Positions 52,511-63,337 of a stretch of DNA of 64,000 nucleotides are shown one piece after another (within the stretch, counting starts at the first letter, position 1; each line of letters begins with the position of its first letter). This DNA comes from Adiantum capillus-veneris (taxonomy: Eukaryota > Streptophyta > Polypodiopsida > Polypodiales > Pteridaceae), in assembly GCA_014529385.2 (NCBI GenBank), contig CM043947.1:130350391-130414390 (forward strand). Reading direction: 5' to 3'. The notes beneath the pieces are model-generated. The model searched no databases and was not told the DNA's origin. It saw nothing but the letters and a program-made list of their open reading frames with translations. Made by a program: the position numbers and the translations under genes.

Positions 52511-53689
52511 TCAAAGAGTTGAGATTAGCTCGGGGTCTTTATATAGTTTGGACATGATGGTGGTTCTAACTTTTGAAGACATGAAATCCATCAATTTGGC
52601 AACATTTAATGGCATCTTGTGGGACGAAGGACCCTGACAAGAGAATGGTGAAGATGGAATCTCCACTTCCTCAAGGGGGTCGGACATTCCCTCACCAAAC
52701 ATTCTCTCTAGTAGGAAAGGTGTGTGTCCACTTTTAGATGTCCTACCCTCACTCTCTTCCCGAATGATACTGGGTATAGCTAACGGCCTGTAGTTCTTGT
52801 GAGGTTGAACTTGTGTGGGAAACACTGTGTCCGACATCTGGATATGTTTGGGTTCCGGTTCTAATGTTCGTTGAGTTTCTTCCACCAAACCCCTCAGTTG
52901 TTGGACTCGTTCAATTTCCACTATTGGGTTTGGATAAGTTCTAATCTTTCTCTTGCAATCCTCATTTTTTGTCTCTCGTGGCTTATCTTGGGGGTTCGCA
53001 ACTGGGTGGTTTAACTTTGAATACTCTTTTGGTGTTCGTCGTAATTCCCTCTCGTGATCCTCCTCACTGGCTTTTTCCTTTGTAGTAATAGTTTTGGTCT
53101 CCGTGGTCTCTATCGAATCTGAGTCATCCTCAGGGTCATTCATATACATGGGATCCTCTCCTGTCCCTATATTAGTCTTTGAACTAGGTTTTGAGCTAGA
53201 AGCATTAAGGGATTTCTTTCTTCGTGTTTTCTTCTTTCTCGCTCGGCCAATGGATGCAGCATCTCTCTCTTTGAGGATGTAATTTTGCTTTTGGAGCATC
53301 GACCGTGTGAGTGCATTCAATGGTGCTATGTTTATAGGTGGTGGTGTCCCATCAACAATCTCTATTATGTTCAATGGTGTGATTTTCGGTGCGTTTGGAT
53401 TGTTAGGACACTGTGCGATCAAATGATCTATGCCACAACGATTACAAGTGAGTATTGGCATTGCCAATGCACTCCCTTGACTTGTTTGCATTAGTGCAAC
53501 ATTCTTTTGCATTCTAATGGGGCACTCATCTACTCGATGTGGTCCACCACATTCGTAGCACTGAAGAGGTGGTCTCCCGGCAAAACTATTAATGTTTTGG
53601 CCTCTTGCTGCTAGCGCAATAGCTTGATATACCGGCTTGATTTGTCCCCAATGGTCTTCCATATAGTACATGGGACACTCCTCAAGCAT
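52511..53689 (-). CDS. Gypsy-G1 gag C-terminal/pre-protease region (392 aa)
   Basis: The frame is open from about 53760 (contains CEEDID) to TGA at 52511. It carries two more CCHC knuckles: CYECGGPHRVDEC (CX2CX3HX4C, near 53525-53565) and CNRCGIDHLIAQC (near 53410-53450). A Lys/Arg-rich patch (RARKKKTRRKKS) and the block KLMDFMSSKVRTTIMSK follow. The closing TGA replaces the CGA Arg codon seen in Gypsy-G2 (SALRAFLNGEL), so it is a C-to-T nonsense mutation. Gypsy-G2 suggests this stretch is normally in one frame with gag; here a small frameshift near 53720-53760 separates them. Confidence 0.85.
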   Translation of the reverse strand: MLEECPMYYMEDHWGQIKPVYQAIALAARGQNINSFAGRPPLQCYECGGPHRVDECPIRMQKNVALMQTSQGSALAMPILTCNRCGIDHLIAQCPNNPNAPKITPLNIIEIVDGTPPPINIAPLNALTRSMLQKQNYILKERDAASIGRARKKKTRRKKSLNASSSKPSSKTNIGTGEDPMYMNDPEDDSDSIETTETKTITTKEKASEEDHERELRRTPKEYSKLNHPVANPQDKPRETKNEDCKRKIRTYPNPIVEIERVQQLRGLVEETQRTLEPEPKHIQMSDTVFPTQVQPHKNYRPLAIPSIIREESEGRTSKSGHTPFLLERMFGEGMSDPLEEVEIPSSPFSCQGPSSHKMPLNVAKLMDFMSSKVRTTIMSKLYKDPELISTL

Positions 53690-53708
53690 GTCGACTCCAT
53701 AGGTGATA

Positions 53709-56429
53709 CTAGAGTCTATGTCCTCTTCGCAATCTATATAAGTCCATAGGTGTAACTCTTGGATGAGGGGGTTGCGGTCCTAGCACTGGAGGTGGCAACG
53801 GTGTGGTTTGGACCACATTTTGGGTTCTAGGGACCATGTGCTGTAATGGCAACTGTTGCTCCATGGGTGGGGTAGGCATCAATGCAGGAACTCGAGGTGA
53901 GTCTGCCCAAGCTATAGGCGGTCTATTTTCCATGATGCGTTTAAGCATTAGGCAATCCTTCGCTTGATGGCCATACCTACCACACGCGTTACAAGTCCCA
54001 TTAAACTTTACTCTGAAAGTAGGGCATTCACTCGTAGTATGTGGGCCCAAGCAAATTGAGCACCATTGTTGCTCCCTTCTTGGATACATATGAGTGTTTT
54101 GTGGAGCACGATTACCCCTAAGGCTTTCTTGGATGGCCTTGGTGAGATCTGCCAAAGTCATCTCAGATATCATTTGCTCTTTCACGATTGGCTTTATCTT
54201 CATTGGCTCATGCCCTGACGCTTGTGAGCTACTAGACTTTGGCTCGGCGGACACTCTTTCTCCTGCAATCATTAAATTATCCTCCAATTGGATTGCATTC
54301 ATGGTGACTGCTTCCCAAGTAGTGATACCTCTAATGACTAGGCCATTATAGATACTTTCATGTCGTAGTCCCCTAATGAATCTATCGAGCAATTGGTTGT
54401 TGTTGAATCGCTCGTTTGGATTGCATCGAGAATTCAAATTCTTTAGGCGACTAATGAAGTCTCTCACGGATTCACCTTCTTCTCGTTGGGCTTTCTGGAG
54501 CTGAGAGGCTACACCCCAAAGTACTCCCTCTCGTATGTATTCTTTTAAGAACAGTCTCCTAAGAGTAGAGTAGATCGTTTTCTCTTCTACTCTTAAGGTT
54601 CTATACCAATCTCCAGCCTTTCCGCTTAGGGTCAAACTCAAAGCCTTACACTTATGTAGCTCATTGTGCTCTTCCAAGGAATCGCACACATGTTCAAAGA
54701 CTTCCATATGCTTTCTAGCATCTCCGTCTCCACTGAATTTTTGTGTGAGCTTAGCTACTTGAACTGCCTTGCTCCTAGGCTCTCTATCAGGTGCACTACG
54801 CATGTTTTCCGCAATAGAGTGACCGATAGTTTGAGAAAATGCTGCCAAATCTCCTATTTGAGCAGGTATAATGGGTGTATGTGCTCTTGGAACCACATGT
54901 GAGATGAGAGTTGGCCTTGGCCTTGGCATACACGTGGCTCTTGGGTCCCATATTTCGTATGGTGGTGTACCAGACGGTGGTCCAAAGTTTACAGGCGTGG
55001 CCCTAGGCATAGGGGGTGCTTGATATGGCATGTTATTATTAAATGGCATGGCTCTACTTGTATAAGAGCTTGGATAATGCCATTGTGGATTGTAAGCTCT
55101 TGGAATAATCGGAGGTGTAGGAGCTACATGAGGCTGAGGTACGACAGGTGCACATGATTGATACATACATGTAGGTATAGTTGGGGGCACTGTGCTACTA
55201 GGCATCAACGCAGTATTAACAAATGAACTCCATGGTGTACTTCTTGTCATGCTCACCACTGGGATATGCATGGTAGCCGTAGTGTCATTAAGAGAAAGAT
55301 GAGCTAGATCTGGGAAAGTAAAGCTGCCACTTGTGGGCTCAGATTGTACTGAGGCTCCTGGCGAAACAACATATGGAGGATCAATGGGGCTCACTGAGGG
55401 AGTCTCCATTTGTGATAGGGTTGGTTGGTTGGCCTTTCCCGTATCCAAGAATCTCATTAGGCCTGTTGAAGGCATGTTGATCCCTGTGTTCCGTCTTTCT
55501 AACTCGACAATCCTATGGAGGACATCACAGACTTTCTGTTGTTGCTCATCTATGCTAGTAGCACCCGATGTGGATTGTAGAACATCTAACCAACCCACAT
55601 GATAGGTGTGTCCTGTGTACCGATCAGTTAAAGCTTCTGCTTGTAGGTCATACTCCCAATTTTCGTTTAGGAATATCCCATCTAGGCCTGGCGTGCTGGA
55701 GGTTTCCCTCGAAGTGGAAGCATTATTTCTCCCCATCGCTTGCCCCTCCGTGACTGCTACCTTGGGAGCACTCGGTTGCTCGGCTGGCATGATTGTTGTC
55801 ATAGGAGCCTTTGCTTTCAGGGCTCGACTTTGTTCTAGCACTCGTAGGTTCTCAATTTCCCTCTCCCTTGTTGCTTGCATATAGCGTTTGATCTCTTGCA
55901 CTTCGGCAAGACTCCTACCATCGGGTAGTAGAACCTCAGAGGGAGATAGTCCTAAAGGATCAGGAGGTGCAGTGGATGGAACATTCACATGCACACTCTC
56001 AAGAAGCATAGGGTCTATTTTAGACATGAGTGACAAATTTACTTCCCCACTCCCTTCATTTATTTCATTAACCGCATGTTCGGAGCGAGTAGCTCTACTA
56101 AGGGTCTCTTTTAAGCGGCTAAACATGCTGGACCCGGGCCGTGGGCCCATGGCATGCATGTCTTGACTTGAACTATCAGGGTTTGGTGTAGGATACCCCT
56201 CCATGCCTTCGTAGTCAGAGGAAGAATCACTAGACGCGATATGAGGATCTTGGGTCGCGCTACCTTGAGTCCCGGCCGAAGGTCCAAAACCTAGGGTGGA
56301 GGAATAATGGGTGCCTACGTAAATGGAGGCACTACCAATATGCTCGTGCTCTAACACTCGTCCAGAGCGTAGGTTCATATGACTTGGATCCCGTAGAAGT
56401 GTCAGTGAGTGCCCGTGAAGGCTGCTCAC
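53709..56429 (-). CDS. Gypsy-G1 Gag (906 aa)
   Basis: The ORF opens at 56429, but the ATG at 56378 (MNLRSGRVLE) is the likelier start because Gypsy-G2 has MHLRSGRVLE at the same place. The first 550 residues are Ser/Pro/Thr-rich, including NPDSSSQDMHAMGP and a proline-rich part with repeated VPRA/PRAT words. The capsid core (retrotransposon Gag family) is near residues 570-670: KHMEVFEHV, GDWYRTL, FLKEYI, ESVRDFISRLKNLNSRC. Two zinc knuckles follow: CSICLGPHTTSEC (about 790) and CNACGRYGHQAKDC (about 813). Its end at 53709 results from a frameshift; the natural protein probably runs on into the next frame. It would form the virus-like particle and bind RNA. Confidence 0.9.
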   Translation of the reverse strand: MSSLHGHSLTLLRDPSHMNLRSGRVLEHEHIGSASIYVGTHYSSTLGFGPSAGTQGSATQDPHIASSDSSSDYEGMEGYPTPNPDSSSQDMHAMGPRPGSSMFSRLKETLSRATRSEHAVNEINEGSGEVNLSLMSKIDPMLLESVHVNVPSTAPPDPLGLSPSEVLLPDGRSLAEVQEIKRYMQATREREIENLRVLEQSRALKAKAPMTTIMPAEQPSAPKVAVTEGQAMGRNNASTSRETSSTPGLDGIFLNENWEYDLQAEALTDRYTGHTYHVGWLDVLQSTSGATSIDEQQQKVCDVLHRIVELERRNTGINMPSTGLMRFLDTGKANQPTLSQMETPSVSPIDPPYVVSPGASVQSEPTSGSFTFPDLAHLSLNDTTATMHIPVVSMTRSTPWSSFVNTALMPSSTVPPTIPTCMYQSCAPVVPQPHVAPTPPIIPRAYNPQWHYPSSYTSRAMPFNNNMPYQAPPMPRATPVNFGPPSGTPPYEIWDPRATCMPRPRPTLISHVVPRAHTPIIPAQIGDLAAFSQTIGHSIAENMRSAPDREPRSKAVQVAKLTQKFSGDGDARKHMEVFEHVCDSLEEHNELHKCKALSLTLSGKAGDWYRTLRVEEKTIYSTLRRLFLKEYIREGVLWGVASQLQKAQREEGESVRDFISRLKNLNSRCNPNERFNNNQLLDRFIRGLRHESIYNGLVIRGITTWEAVTMNAIQLEDNLMIAGERVSAEPKSSSSQASGHEPMKIKPIVKEQMISEMTLADLTKAIQESLRGNRAPQNTHMYPRREQQWCSICLGPHTTSECPTFRVKFNGTCNACGRYGHQAKDCLMLKRIMENRPPIAWADSPRVPALMPTPPMEQQLPLQHMVPRTQNVVQTTPLPPPVLGPQPPHPRVTPMDLYRLRRGHRL

Positions 56430-57375
56430 CTAGTAATTTTGGGTGTTTTGCAACCCAAGTCTTTTCTTATTTATTTATTTTTTGATTTTTTGGTCCTTTT
56501 TTTCCGACCCAGCTATAAAATAGAACGTATGATAGCTCAAAACGAGCATCTTGGTCAGAGGGATGTTCCGTGCTTTACAGACCTCTGTTTGGTCACTTTA
56601 TGCCCTCGGAATCCCTAAAACCGTCAATTTCTAGTAGGGAACTAGGCCCAAATTAGAAAGTCTAAGGGTGCAAGTGGGAAGAGAAGGGAGGAGAGTGGAG
56701 GATTTGCCCCACATGCTCTCATTCCCTCTTGAGGGGGTAGGGTATATATATAAGAGTGAGTCTAGTATATATCGTAAGACTGAGGACTGAGGCCTGGGCC
56801 TGTGCCTGGGCTTGGGCTTGGGGAAATGATCCCGATCCCGATCAAGAAATTTTAGTGTCGGTTTTTTTAAAATTTTTTTTTTTGGGCGAAGACCGCGCGC
56901 GGTTTAGGTGACCCTTTCTTGGCCACACACACTGTCAACACCTACCTAACCTCCCTCTCTGTCAACATCTCACAGACAGCTCACTACCTTATCTACTTAC
57001 TAACAGTCCTGCTAACCACTAACTAATCTACAACTAATCTGTTAACCACTCTGCTAACTGCTTACTGACAGTGGGCTAACTGTCCACCTACTTCCTCTCT
57101 CACTGCCTTACTGTGCAAAGACTGTGTGCAAACAAAAATTGCTAACTGCCTTCCTACTTATTCATTCACTGCGAACAAGCTAACGACTACTAATTGTGCA
57201 AAGACTGTGTGCAAACAGAAAACACAACATTATGCAGAAATCATAGAACTTGCAGACAATACAGAAATTAATAACTTGCACAAAAATAACTCATTCCTCT
57301 TCCTCTTCCTCTTCTTTCCTACTACAGACAACTCATAGGAGAAGCACAAAGTGCCTCTTGGGCTTAGTGCAGGGC
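56430..57375 (-). other. Gypsy-G1 leader, no ORF
   Basis: Untranslated region between primer site and gag. The gag-proximal 150 bp is conserved in Gypsy-G2 (22745-22940), for example CTGTAAAGCAC and TTTTGAGCTATCA, suggesting a packaging or regulatory signal. On the plus strand the distal part is rich in short words such as CTAAC and CTGTGTGCAAACA. Confidence 0.6.
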
Positions 57376-57396
57376 GATTCCCCAACAGCGGTGCCA
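57376..57396 (-). other. Primer binding site (Asp tRNA-like), Gypsy-G1
   Basis: TGGCACCGCTGTTGGGGAAT on the minus strand, 4 bp from the LTR end. It resembles the complement of the plant tRNA-Asp 3' end (TGGCGCCGTTGCCGGGGA), with a few mismatches. This primer is typical of Athila/Tat-type gypsy elements. Confidence 0.75.
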
Positions 57397-57632
57397 AAAA
57401 TGTGCGCTCCTTGCCACACTGTCGAAGCAAGGGCCTTGCCTAACACTGTGTGCGAGCCATAGACGGCTCCAAGCACACAACTAGCTTAACTAGTAATCTC
57501 AAAAGAGGGCAATGGTGTGTCACTCACCGCTCTATGCTCCTGCCGTGGAGGATTCCTCGCCGCGAAGAAGGAGATGCCGCTATGTCGCGCTCAACCGCTT
57601 CACCGCTCTCGTGCCGCCGCAATGCTCGATCG

Positions 57633-57634
<2 letters not shown>

Positions 57635-57696
<62 letters not shown>

Positions 57697-57710
57697 TACA
57701 CACACACACA
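57635..57710. repeat. (CT)n-(CA)n microsatellite inside Gypsy-G1 LTR
   Basis: CT at 57635-57692 and CA at about 57694-57710. On the element's strand it lies about 100 bp after the TATA box. Confidence 0.95.
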
Positions 57711-57805
57711 AGGAGGTGAAGAAGAAGAAGATGGAGATGGAGATGGAGCAAGAGCACTCTTCTATTGCACAAATGAGAGAATGAGTGAATTTTAGGTTTA
57801 GTTGG

Positions 57806-57813
57806 CTTTTATA
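57806..57813 (-). promoter_or_regulatory. Putative TATA box of Gypsy-G1 LTR
   Basis: TATAAAAG on the minus strand. The homologous position in the LTR at 41404-42039 reads TAGAAAAG. Confidence 0.6.
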
Positions 57814-57985
57814 TGAGCTCACCCCATTCACACTTGGGCGCCCATGCTTAGCCAACTAATCCCTTGAATGTCCCAGTTAGAGTGCGCCTCTCATCGACAA
57901 TCACTCTTACCCTTTTCCTATTGGTCCGACAAGCCCGGTACCTGACTCTACCAAATACATAATACACGTCCGTCGTAGGTGATGG

Positions 57986-59813
57986 GGTGTCCGTGAGCCA
58001 TGAGGGTTAATAGGGGAATCCATGATAAATATCCCAACCTCAGATAAATAATTTAGGTATTTATCTTCAATAAAAGTAATCGATTTTGCATATAAAATAG
58101 ACAAGGGAAATTAGTAAATTCTAATTACCAAATGAATACCTGAGGTCCAAAATCACTATTGAAGGGTGGAAAAATTACCTCGGCATAAATGGATGGTATA
58201 ATAAATTACTATCAGTAAAATTTTACCTAATTTAAACCATAAGTATAGGAGGGGAAAGGTTATAAATCAAATTTATGAAAATTTCTAAAGATAGAACATA
58301 TTCAATTACAATTTAGGGTGAGTAATCCATTAACGAATAGAAATTTATAATTTACTAAGGTTAAAATGGAAGATAAGCCAATGAGAAACCTAGTTAAAGG
58401 GCTTCCCAAATTAAATAGTAATTATGGGAAATTACTTATAGCATAAATAAGTTAATGGAGGAATATCTCATCCAATTAACTATCAAGGATACTTACTTAC
58501 TCCAAAAATCCTTATTTTTGGGTAAAAAAGGAAAAAGAAGATTATTCAATTAAACTTCTAATGGATTAAGTCTTTTTATAAGGCTGCCGACATGGCCCCA
58601 AACAGAACCAGGGGAAATCCTCTTACTGAGGAAGAGGATGTTAGCAACAAGTGAAACAAAGCCACAAATGACCATGAGGCTGGGCCTATCCATAGGCCAA
58701 CAGAGGAAAGTCTACGGGCACCCGCCCCACAGCACATGGACGAGCAGTCCCAGGTGGATTTCTATTTTGTTCACTTAAAATATTTTAAACTTCATTTTTA
58801 AGTTAACATTGCATACGTAAGGTTAGGAAGGATAAATTGGCTGTAAATGGAAGGTAACTTCCACGAAACCAACGAGCAATGATTTTAAATAGGAAAGAAA
58901 TGATTGGGTTATGACTGATTGACGTAGGAAAGAAATGTTTGACCATCCTTAAGACAACTTATCTCAAAACACCTATGATTCCTTGTAAATATTTTACTCT
59001 AGGTAATGAGTAATGATGGAGATACCATCATGGAAGAGTCGGTTTCCTCAGCACGAGTGGAGTCTTTACCCCGTGCTTGTTTATGTTTGTGGATAGTACT
59101 TTCAAGTTTATCATAGAGGAACCGCCCGGTCGTATGGGCAGCCGATTGGCGTATGGGCACCTGGACTTTGGGTGATGGTTTTTTTTCCACCCTGGTTTTT
59201 ATAAATAAGGAATGGGTGCCGTTTTTCACCCCTGTATAGGTGGTCTTGAGACAAACCAGTATTGGTCAGAGATACTTCAGAATGACAGTACCTTGTCTTA
59301 AGTCTAAAGATGTTTGTTTGCTGAAAGAATGTCTTCAATACTGTTTTCAAAGGTTGTCTTAATGAAATGCAGTGTGAAAGTTAAATGGAATCATTGTTTT
59401 AATTGTGAAAAGAATGTGGTAGTAATTAAACAACACAGAAATCATGTGTGAGTGCGGGGTGGTAAGTGGGGATTGACTAAGGTTGTCAATCATGGACGGG
59501 TGGACCTGTTGAGTCAGATAACTATCCATTCCCGCGCACTAAAACGTTTAGAAACTTCTTCACTTGGAAGAGGAATCCACCAACGGCTGTGCCCTCACAT
59601 ATGTTACGGGGAAACAAGCGTCGGCTAAGGAAACCTTAATCTGAAGGATGAAGATATAGGGCTGGAATTTTTTTATTATTGTCCCGTTTCCACTGCGAGA
59701 CAGGACTAGGTCTCTTCTAGGGCTATAAACCTAAACCATTGTCAATGGTAAGGGTGAATTCCCTGGAATTTTTCTTGTTTACGGACTCTTACTTTAGTAG
59801 GCCTAGAGACCTG
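57986..59813. other. AT-rich anonymous sequence, no gene recognised
   Basis: A short frame at 58592-58651 (MAPNRTRGNPLTEEED) followed by broken continuation (HRPTEESLRAPAPQ) has the look of a retrotransposon Gag N-terminus, but it is too short to classify. A TATA-like TTTATAAATAAGG lies near 59200. The words CATTGTCAATGG and CCTGTCAATGG repeat close to the Copia-D junction at about 59815. Confidence 0.35.
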
Positions 59814-61355
59814 TCAATGGTACCATCCCGTTTTTGGTGTCGGCCGGATTGGGGACCTTACATGTTCCTTATGTAATTCATGATCAACTTGTACATCATC
59901 AATGGGCTGAACTTCATGCTGATTTTTAGCCATGTTTGGATGAAAATTTTCAGCTCTTTGAACCTCATTTGGTTGCTCTACATGGTCATTATCCAATGTA
60001 CCACTTTGAAACAAAGGCATAAGTGTATCAAACATATCTTGTGACCCAATAGTTGGCTGCGTTTTACATTCAAGCAAGGGATGGGCTAAATTTTCAGCAA
60101 ATACCACATCACGACTGACAACAATCTTGTCCGTTAATGGATGATACAAACGATAACCTTTACTTTCAGTACTATAGCCCACAAAGATACATTTTATAAC
60201 CTTGTCTTGCAGTTTGTGACGTTGTTGTGAAGACACAAGAGCATATGCCAAACAACCTAACACACGCATATGGCTCACCATTGGCTTTCGACCATTCCAA
60301 GCCTCATAAGGCGTAACAACTCTCAAAGCTTTAGTGGGACATCTGTTCAAAACATAGCTTGCACACATGAGCGCTTCCATCCAAAACTTATCAGGAAGAT
60401 GCTTTCCTTTAACCATACAACGTGCCATTTCCAAGAGATTACGATTCTTATGCTCGGCAACACCATTTTGCTGAGGTGTATATGGCACAGTACATTGATG
60501 CATAATACCTTTGTCATGAAGAAAAACATTAAACTCATGCGACATATATTCCCCACCACGATTTGTGTGAAGAGTAATAAGTTTATTGCCACTGAAATTT
60601 TCAGCCTTAGTCACAAAGCTTTTAAAGCATGCAAAAACTTCATTCTTTGCTTTCAATGGATACACCCAAGTATGGCGAGTAGCATCATCTATGAAGGTAA
60701 CAAAATATACATACTTTCAAAAGATGGAATCTTCACAGAACCACATACATCACTGTGTACAAGCTGTAATTTGTTTGTAGCATGAATAGAACCATCCTTC
60801 GGAAAAGAGGCATGATGCATTTTGCCAAGTATACAACCTTCACAAGCATGCTTCTCAATGGAGCCAAGTGTGGGCAAACCAACAACCATATCACGCTTTT
60901 GTAAATAGAGCAAGCTATTGAAGTTTAAATGACCAAAACGTGCATGCCATAACTCCGTTTCAGCCATATAAGGAGTACGAACAAGCAAGGCATTTGATGC
61001 ATGTCTCTCATAAGTATCCATGCGATACAAGCCATTGCATAACATCCTAGACATAACAATAACATCACCATTGATGAAGTCATGAACCATACATTTGGCA
61101 TCCACAAAATGTACATGAAGACCCAAAGAGGCAATGGTAGGAACCGAAAGCAAGTTCTTCTTTATGCCTGGCACATACAAGGCATTCTTGAGAGTCACAA
61201 CACCCCCATTTGCAGCTGTAAGCTGTATGTTCCCAACTCCAATGATAGGGTAAGAGGCATTATTTGTGCAAACAACATGCCCCCCCTTTGGTGCATCTTG
61301 CAAGGACACAAAAAACTTCTTACATGATGTTATGTGCTTGGAAGCACCACTATCA
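59814..61355 (-). pseudogene. Copia-D protease-integrase (broken, truncated)
   Basis: Begins at the protease motif YFDSGASKHITSC, preceded by a TAG where Copia-A has Trp. It continues through LYVPGIKKNLLSV and the integrase zinc region LWHARFGHLNFNSL...CEGCILGKM. A frameshift near 60690 (before VTFIDD) breaks the core. The second catalytic position reads LHTNRGGEY, with Asn for Asp; the Glu is in NGVAEHKNR. It leaves the copia family near 59830 (after HKEHVRSP), before RT. It is closely similar to Copia-A, so the same lineage, but more decayed. Confidence 0.9.
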
Positions 61356-61360
61356 AAGTA

Positions 61361-62398
61361 CTAATCAAGATCAGCCTCACGCACTGTCATACATGTAGAA
61401 TGTAATGAAGAATCATATGTGCATGTAACAACACAAGCCCAAAAATCTTGAGCAAGATTAGCCTCATCATCCTTTGCATTACTCGTGCTCTCAATGATAG
61501 ACATGCCCGATTGCTTCTTTTTATCATTACGCTTTGCAAGCTTTCTACATTCCTCAATGGTATGTCCCAACTTCCGACAATACTTGCATCTCTTCTTTTT
61601 TTGGGAATCACCATCACTAGAAGAATTAGTGGAAGAGGGAGTTTGGGGCTTTGGTTTTTATGTGCCCAAAGCTGGTCCGGACTTGCTTTTACCTCTTTGA
61701 GAGATAGCAAGTGCTTGAGTTCCCTCAATCAAACCACTTCTGTTCATTCTAGATTTCTCTTCTTGTAAGAGAAGTAACACAACCTCATCAAAAGTATACA
61801 TGTTGGGATTTCCTTTTGCAACCAAACGAAGAGTAGTAGCAAAGCTTTGAAAAGAATATGGCAACCCTTTAAGCAAAGTGGAGATGAGAGAATTGTCCGA
61901 GATAATCTCATCTATGTTTGCCAATTGCTCTTTCAAATCCTTAATCTTTGTAACATAGACATCAACAAACTCAGCTTCAGCCATATGCATTTCCTCAAGT
62001 TGCTTCCTCAAGTAAGCCACACGGGCTTCATTGCGCCTGGCATACAAAGAAGCAAGTACATCCCAAGCTTGCTAGGATGAAGTGCAAGACCGAATGTGTA
62101 GAACAATATGACGCTTCACGGAAATGGAAATCAAAGCATGTTCTTGGGAATCCTTTCCATCCCATCTAAGCTGATCCTGTGTAGGTGGAGAAGATGAAGA
62201 AACAACTGTTAAAGAGCTACTTGCATCTGTAACAGTAGAAGTAGAACTGCCAGGTCTCTTGTCTACATCCGCCACAATGTTCCATAGTTGCTTTGTAACA
62301 AGCACATGTTTCATCATGTAAGACCACATCGGATAACTGGTCCCATCAAGCTTATCCTCAGCTTGAAGCATGCTAAACAAGTCATTGTTGCTTGCCAT
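61361..62398 (-). pseudogene. Copia-D gag (broken)
   Basis: Starts MASNNDLFSM at 62398. One TAG near 62072 (Lys in Copia-A: AKQAWD) and one TAA near 61655 interrupt a frame that is otherwise continuous. The middle has LRKQLEEMHMAEAEFVDVY and LKGLPYSFQSFATTLRL. The zinc knuckle CKYCRKLGHTIEEC is intact (about 61540-61590). It ends near the TAG at 61358 just before protease. Confidence 0.9.
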
Positions 62399-62690
62399 AA
62401 CACCCACGAACAATAAATTGGCAAGAAATGCACTCCCGACAAAACCTGTAGAAAATCTATAGACCTGTAAATTCTATCATAGCAAAGCCTTAATGTGTCC
62501 AGAAATGCTGATTTCTGATATCCTTGCATAGTACTCGTTCTTAGCTTTGTTTTGAGTCCTAGGTTGAGAAAAACGGACACCCGGAGCACCCGTGGCGAGC
62601 AAAACGGTGACTAGTTGTCCCGAGGCTGCACCTCCTTCAAAACCTAATATGAGGTATGGAGGAAGGAGAATGCTTGTGGGAGCTAAAGAG

Positions 62691-62704
62691 CCTGCTCTGA
62701 TACC
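62691..62704 (-). other. Primer binding site (initiator Met tRNA), Copia-D
   Basis: TGGTATCAGAGCAGG on the minus strand, about 5 bp from the presumed LTR end. Confidence 0.9.
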
Positions 62705-62709
62705 ATTTT

Positions 62710-62986
62710 TGGGTGAAGAAGGGAGCGAGGGAAGCTATAGACGCGCGCACACACACACACACACCCGTAGATGCACAAACACACAACAAGAAGCTTGATA
62801 GCTTGAAGCTCCCTCACTTTGTTATGAAGAGTTCAAATGTAAGTATGAGAGAAAGATACGAGTCTCCCTAAGTACAACGGACCACCACACATGCATATAA
62901 TGTGTATATGTGGTTACACGGGGAAAAAACCTCTAGCCAGCAGTAGAGTTAAAAAGTGCTTGTGTATAGGGAAATGATTCACATCA
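62710..62986 (-). repeat. Presumed 5' LTR of Copia-D
   Basis: The inner end (minus strand ...TTCACCCA) is set by the primer site. The outer end is a guess from TGATGTGAATC. A segment AGAGGTTTTTTCCCCGTG parallels AGGAGGTTTTTTCCCCCGTG of the Copia-A LTR, supporting the assignment. There is a short AC repeat at 62749-62764. Confidence 0.45.
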
Positions 62987-63267
62987 AACTACCCGAGGGA
63001 CACGTGAGTGTAACACTCATGAGTGCTCCTACTTTGTTAGTACACGATTCTTGTGTGAGTGCATGCTCTCCTTTGAGTGCATGTGATGTGCTCTTGGGTC
63101 TACCTCTCTTGTTTGTCCATACCTCTCGATGGTGTTGTATTATAAGTGACCCCTCTTATATAGGGAAAGAGGGTGGGAATTTTGGCATTTTTTAAAGCTA
63201 AAAAAAGTCCATGTGACTGTAGGTCGCCCTTGCCTAGCTAGGTGTGCATGTGCCAAATTTGTAGTCT

Positions 63268-63337
<70 letters not shown>

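Larger units (their letters stand above)
44282..57985 (-). mobile_element. Gypsy-G1: Ty3/gypsy element (Athila/Tat-like) with extra 3' reading frame
   Basis: Minus strand. The order is 5' LTR (57401 to about 57985), Asp-tRNA-like primer site, about 950-bp leader, gag, protease, RT, RNase H, integrase, then an extra ORF with a second retropepsin-like domain. The 3' LTR was not found; the element fades out around the microsatellite at 44221-44279. The RT/RNase H junction is split by a 2.65-kb insertion. In-frame stops at several points, many explainable as C-to-T changes, and a few frameshifts show it is dead but fairly young. Gypsy-G2 is a second member. Confidence 0.9.
57401..57985 (-). repeat. 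5' LTR of Gypsy-G1 (at least 585 bp)
   Basis: The inner end (GCGCACA, followed by the primer site) is firm. The outer end is uncertain: similarity to the LTR at 41404-42039 reaches about 57985, where that copy is cut by a copia insertion, so the LTR may extend further. It contains TATAAAAG (57806-57813, minus) and, downstream of it in transcription direction, a GT tract and a long GA tract. Confidence 0.8.
59814..62986 (-). mobile_element. Copia-D: truncated copia element
   Basis: 5' LTR (about 62710-62986), primer site, gag, protease and integrase; RT, RNase H and 3' LTR are absent. Several stops, one frameshift and a lost integrase Asp show it is dead. The order of motifs and Gag start (MASNNDLFSMLQAEDKLDG) relate it to Copia-A (MADNNNTDVFKMFAAEDRLDG). 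Confidence 0.88.
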
